Notes under the pieces: model-generated
What the model was told of the DNA's origin: nothing
What the model saw: the letters and a program-made list of their open reading frames with translations, nothing else
Database searches by the model: none
Source: Bacillota bacterium
GTDB taxonomy: Bacteria > Bacillota > Clostridia > Lachnospirales > Lachnospiraceae
Direction of reading: 5' to 3'
DNA length: 6,957 bases
Assembly (NCBI GenBank): GCA_023387635.1
Contig: JAEWHU010000339.1
Span: forward strand, 1 to 6,957
Translations under genes and position numbers: made by a program
Shown: one piece after another, positions 4,655-6,957 of the stretch
How positions within the stretch are numbered: the stretch's first letter is position 1
Layout: each line of letters starts with the position of its first letter

Positions 4655-5572
4655 TTATGATTCCACCATATAGAAATCTCTAAGATACCATGTTGGCACG
4701 GGGTTCTGCATATTATTGAACCATTTCAATACATCCTGTGACAACTTCAAAGTTACATTACGCCCAATTTCGGAAGTAACTGCCCAAGAAGACATTAATG
4801 ACAGTACAAGAATTGGGATATAAACAGCAAGCAGTTTAAAAAATTCCATCGGTGGTTCGCCGTCGAAATAGCCATGCAGTTGCCCAGTCGCGAAAAGGGG
4901 ACTTGCCATCGCACTCCAAACAATACAATTAAATTCATCCCATGGGTCACCGATATCGAAACGTTCGAAATCTATGATTCTCAAATCACCGTTTTCATAC
5001 ATCATGTTTATCACATTATAATCACCAACTAGATAGCATTGTGGGCGATTTTTCAATAAATGGCGGTTTTTTTCAATATAATCGAACATAAGATAATCAC
5101 CATCAAAATTCAAGCCGCACATGTTATATTCCTGTATTTTCATATTGATTCTACGGTTAAAACTTACTGTCCATTCCTCTTGTGGTTCCGGTACGGGTAT
5201 AGTATGTATCTTTTTCGCAATTTTGCCTGCTTTTAACCCCAACGTATACTGTTCCATCTCAGATAGCAAAGTTTCCGACGACATTGGTAATACTGTTTCT
5301 AGGTCTTCGCCATCAATCCAGCTCTGGATGGAGTAAACGCCGTCGTCGCAAATACCAAACTCTAAAGGAACGCACATGGGAATATCAAGCGCAGCAATCT
5401 GTTCCATCATGGAAAACAATAATTTTTTTATTTCAAACTGGGAAAGTGGAGAAATACGGAGTAAATATTTTGTACCGTCTGTTGTAGTGACGCAGTATTT
5501 TTTATCTTCCGACCATCCTTTTGTTATCGGCTCTTTTTTTGCGATGGTATCGAATATTTTTTTATTTGACAT
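4655..5572 (-). CDS. Aminoglycoside phosphotransferase (APH) family kinase-like protein with altered catalytic loop
   Basis: A 305-residue protein of the APH/choline kinase fold. It has the N-lobe strand TKYLLRIS (34-41), the hinge QSWIDGEDLETVLP (83-96), IHTIPVPEP (122-130), the catalytic loop LVGDYNVINMM (181-191), the metal-binding LRIIDFERFDIGDPWDEFN (197-215) and the C-terminal NPVPTWYL, all typical of a clostridial subgroup. Usual members read HGDYHxGNMM in the loop; here His is Val182, the second His is Asn186 and Gly is Ile188. The catalytic Asp184 and metal-binding Asp201 remain. Such kinases phosphorylate antibiotics or small metabolites with ATP or GTP; the substrate is unknown and activity is uncertain. 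ATG 5572 follows AAGGAG by six bases. It begins 23 bases after the NUDIX stop, so it is probably in that operon. Parts are clearly richer in G+C than the neighbours (about 55% at 4861-4920). Confidence 0.85.
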   Translation of the reverse strand: MSNKKIFDTIAKKEPITKGWSEDKKYCVTTTDGTKYLLRISPLSQFEIKKLLFSMMEQIAALDIPMCVPLEFGICDDGVYSIQSWIDGEDLETVLPMSSETLLSEMEQYTLGLKAGKIAKKIHTIPVPEPQEEWTVSFNRRINMKIQEYNMCGLNFDGDYLMFDYIEKNRHLLKNRPQCYLVGDYNVINMMYENGDLRIIDFERFDIGDPWDEFNCIVWSAMASPLFATGQLHGYFDGEPPMEFFKLLAVYIPILVLSLMSSWAVTSEIGRNVTLKLSQDVLKWFNNMQNPVPTWYLRDFYMVES

Positions 5573-5595
5573 ATCCCGCTCCTTTACAAAAACAA

Positions 5596-6219
5596 TTAAT
5601 CAAACATAACTTTCCAGTCTTTATCCCTATACGCTTCAAAACACATTTCGATTTGTTTTTTGTTGTACTTTTCTTCTGCTAATTGAGGCAAATTATTCTT
5701 TGCAAAAAATCCAATTTCTGTAGTTTCGATATTGTCTTTAAAAGAGCCACCTATAATGTCACATAAAACAAATATTTTACACACACCATAAGCATAAGTT
5801 GGAAGATTATGCTTATTTCTATCTTGAATAGAAATAATATGATTTGCAGATACGTCAAAACCCGCTTCTTCTTTAACCTCTTTTACGGTATTGGATTCAA
5901 TTGATTCCAATACATCAACCCAACCACCTGGCATCGACCAAGTTCCATTATTTTCATGAACCAGTAATATCTTATCACCTTTAAAAATTGCTGCCCTTGT
6001 ATCTAATTTAGGTGTTTGATATCCACTTTCATTGCAAAATAAGCCCTTAACTTTATCAAGTGGTATATCGGTTTTATAGCTAAGCATTTCTGCTGATATA
6101 CTTCTTAATTAACGTTCAATATCATACGCATCTTTCGCATAAGACAACCCACATTGTGCTATACTTTGAATATCTATTGCCCATTTTAACCATGGCTCTT
6201 TCAATAAAGTATCATTCAT
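5596..6219 (-). pseudogene. NUDIX hydrolase with N-terminal Nudix_N domain, interrupted by an in-frame TAA
   Basis: Read in one frame from ATG 6219 (AGGAGA seven bases upstream), this is a 207-codon gene of normal length for NUDIX enzymes with the N-terminal helical domain (Nudix_N, PF12535). The first part, with EPWLKWAIDIQSIAQCGLSY and DAYDIER, is followed by TAA at 6109-6111; the same frame then continues with LRSISAEMLSYKT. Relatives read ERYEEIR-like residues here. A six-base loss in TATGAAGAA would leave exactly TAA. The NUDIX domain downstream is intact: the box GWVDVLESIESNTVKEVKEEAGF fits Gx5Ex7REUxEExGU, with Lys for Arg. Translation may restart at ATG 6087, giving a 163-residue protein that lacks the N-terminal domain. 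Such enzymes hydrolyse nucleoside diphosphates linked to other groups, for example ADP-ribose. An in-frame ATG at 6291 with AAAGGA could add 24 residues. Confidence 0.8.
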
Positions 6220-6301
6220 ATACAATTCTCCTATAATGTTCCTAGTTCTAATTCCCGATATACACATCGTCACTGATTTGTTGAAACTCATAACAAGTCC
6301 T

Positions 6302-6715
6302 TTACCGCTTATAGTTCGCTCTAATCTGCAACATCGTTTTGATATCTTCTAAATGCAGCGCACTTAAAACTCGGTATTCTATCCACCCTCTATGGCGATA
6401 TGGGCTGCTATCAATACATTCTTTAGCGTATGGTAATGAACCATCATAGACATCTCTAATGCTTTCTTCGGATAATCGTGTTACTATGGTAAAAGCATCT
6501 TTTTCTGTAATAATGTCACAAATATATTTTCTTTTTATGTGATAACTCATCTTCCAGCATCTACTATGAGCATCAAAATTTATCATCTTTACTGAATTTA
6601 TTTCGTTTATTAAAAAATCATTAATTTTATTAAACAATTCTTTCCCTTTTCCGATATACGCTAGAAATTCTTCCATTGTAGGCATTTCATTTTTATTTAA
6701 TAATCTTTCATACAT
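6302..6715 (-). CDS. DUF3788 family protein
   Basis: A 137-residue protein that I recognise as DUF3788 by its opening MYERLLNKNEMPTMEEFLAY, the central Trp/Tyr-rich stretch SRCWKMSYHIKRKYICDI (about 51-68), the AFTIVTRLSEE strand (73-83) and the closing RGWIEYRVLSALHLEDIKTM (108-127). The length is typical. The biochemical role is unknown; it is a small cytoplasmic protein that often sits among stress or resistance genes in Firmicutes. ATG 6715 follows AGGAGG by seven bases. The broken NUDIX gene begins 82 bases after its stop, and the two probably share a transcript with the APH-like gene. Confidence 0.85.
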   Translation of the reverse strand: MYERLLNKNEMPTMEEFLAYIGKGKELFNKINDFLINEINSVKMINFDAHSRCWKMSYHIKRKYICDIITEKDAFTIVTRLSEESIRDVYDGSLPYAKECIDSSPYRHRGWIEYRVLSALHLEDIKTMLQIRANYKR

Positions 6716-6751
6716 TTTTTAACCTCCTGGTATATAATCGGTGCTATAAAA

Positions 6752-6768
6752 CAGTTGTGACACAATTG
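6752..6768. promoter_or_regulatory. 17-bp palindrome CAGTTGTGACACAATTG, copy 2
   Basis: It differs from copy 1 (433-449) at one base and is in the same orientation with the same central base. It lies between the stop of the partial gene at 6803 and the DUF3788 start, 36 bases upstream of ATG 6715. That is a natural place for an operator over the promoter of the DUF3788/NUDIX/kinase operon. I cannot place a convincing promoter here (the best is TTCTCA-N18-TATAGC, overlapping the palindrome). Confidence 0.55.
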
Positions 6769-6802
6769 AGAAATAATGTGGTTTAGTTATCTATATTTAG
6801 AC

Positions 6803-6957
6803 CTATTTAAATATTTCCTTCATTTCGTTTGGAACAATAATTACATCCTCAATTTTATACTCGCCATTTACTTTTTCTGGAGTAAATCTTACTAACAGCA
6901 TTTCACCATTTTCAAATGTTAATAATTCATAGTGTGTATATCCTGTTACAGCAGTAG
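6803..6957 (-). CDS. C-terminal end of an unrecognised protein
   Basis: The last 50 residues and the TAG stop of a gene that enters from beyond the window. The peptide includes GYTHYELLTFENGEMLLVRF and ends PNEMKEIFK. It looks like two or three beta strands and a short closing helix, with no membrane segment. I do not recognise the family. Its codons and A+T content match the neighbours. About 87 bases separate its stop from the DUF3788 start; no clear terminator is visible. Confidence 0.6.
   Translation of the reverse strand, partial: TAVTGYTHYELLTFENGEMLLVRFTPEKVNGEYKIEDVIIVPNEMKEIFK

Noticed and set aside
6220..6291. 24-residue N-terminal extension of the NUDIX gene from ATG 6291 as the true start
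   Set aside because: AAAGGA six bases upstream makes it possible, but the family normally begins close to the EPWLKWA stretch and ATG 6219 has its own AGGAGA site, so the shorter start is preferred.
1..6957. A defence system, toxin-antitoxin pair or biosynthetic cluster
   Set aside because: No nuclease, helicase, antitoxin DNA-binding domain, carrier protein or transporter is encoded. GNATs can act as toxins, but none here is paired with a DUF1778-like ribbon-helix-helix antitoxin.

Overview
The window is AT-rich (I estimate about 30% G+C by eye), has strong AGGAGG-type ribosome binding sites and uses some TTG starts. Together with families such as DUF3781, DUF3788, CYCxWYHW-type GNATs and a small ADGPTSI membrane protein, this points to a low-GC Firmicute of the class Clostridia (Clostridiaceae or Lachnospiraceae-like). 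Every gene I can support reads on the minus strand, so transcription runs from high to low coordinates. No tRNA, rRNA, transposase, integrase or CRISPR array is visible.

Layout in order of transcription. (1) 6957-6803: tail of an unrecognised gene. (2) 6715-4655: a DUF3788 protein, a NUDIX hydrolase broken by an in-frame stop, and an aminoglycoside-phosphotransferase-like kinase, closely spaced and probably co-transcribed. (3) 4526-3675: a membrane-anchored protein of unknown function and a DUF3781 protein, joined by a 25-codon ORF that overlaps both. (4) 3546-1407: a GNAT, a two-helix membrane protein carrying a motif of sodium-pumping decarboxylase beta subunits, a second GNAT, and a HAD-like protein whose start overlaps that GNAT's stop (ATGA). 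(5) 1314-460: a third GNAT whose apparent start codon is CTG. (6) 264-1: the N-terminal part of a fourth GNAT.

The genes do not form one recognisable pathway. They look like an accessory array of small single-purpose enzymes (acetyl transfer, phosphoryl transfer, nucleotide and phosphate hydrolysis), of the kind that modifies small molecules, antibiotics or damaged metabolites. Several are decaying or unusual: a stop codon inside the NUDIX gene, a CTG where the GNAT start should be, a kinase that has lost the His of its HGD motif and is richer in G+C than its neighbours, and a HAD protein with Phe at the second catalytic Asp position.

The best signals for follow-up are the stand-alone ADGPTSI protein, a 17-bp palindrome present in direct orientation at both ends of the array (433-449 and 6752-6768), the broken NUDIX gene and the CTG-start GNAT. 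I do not see clear evidence of a coherent new system such as a defence locus.
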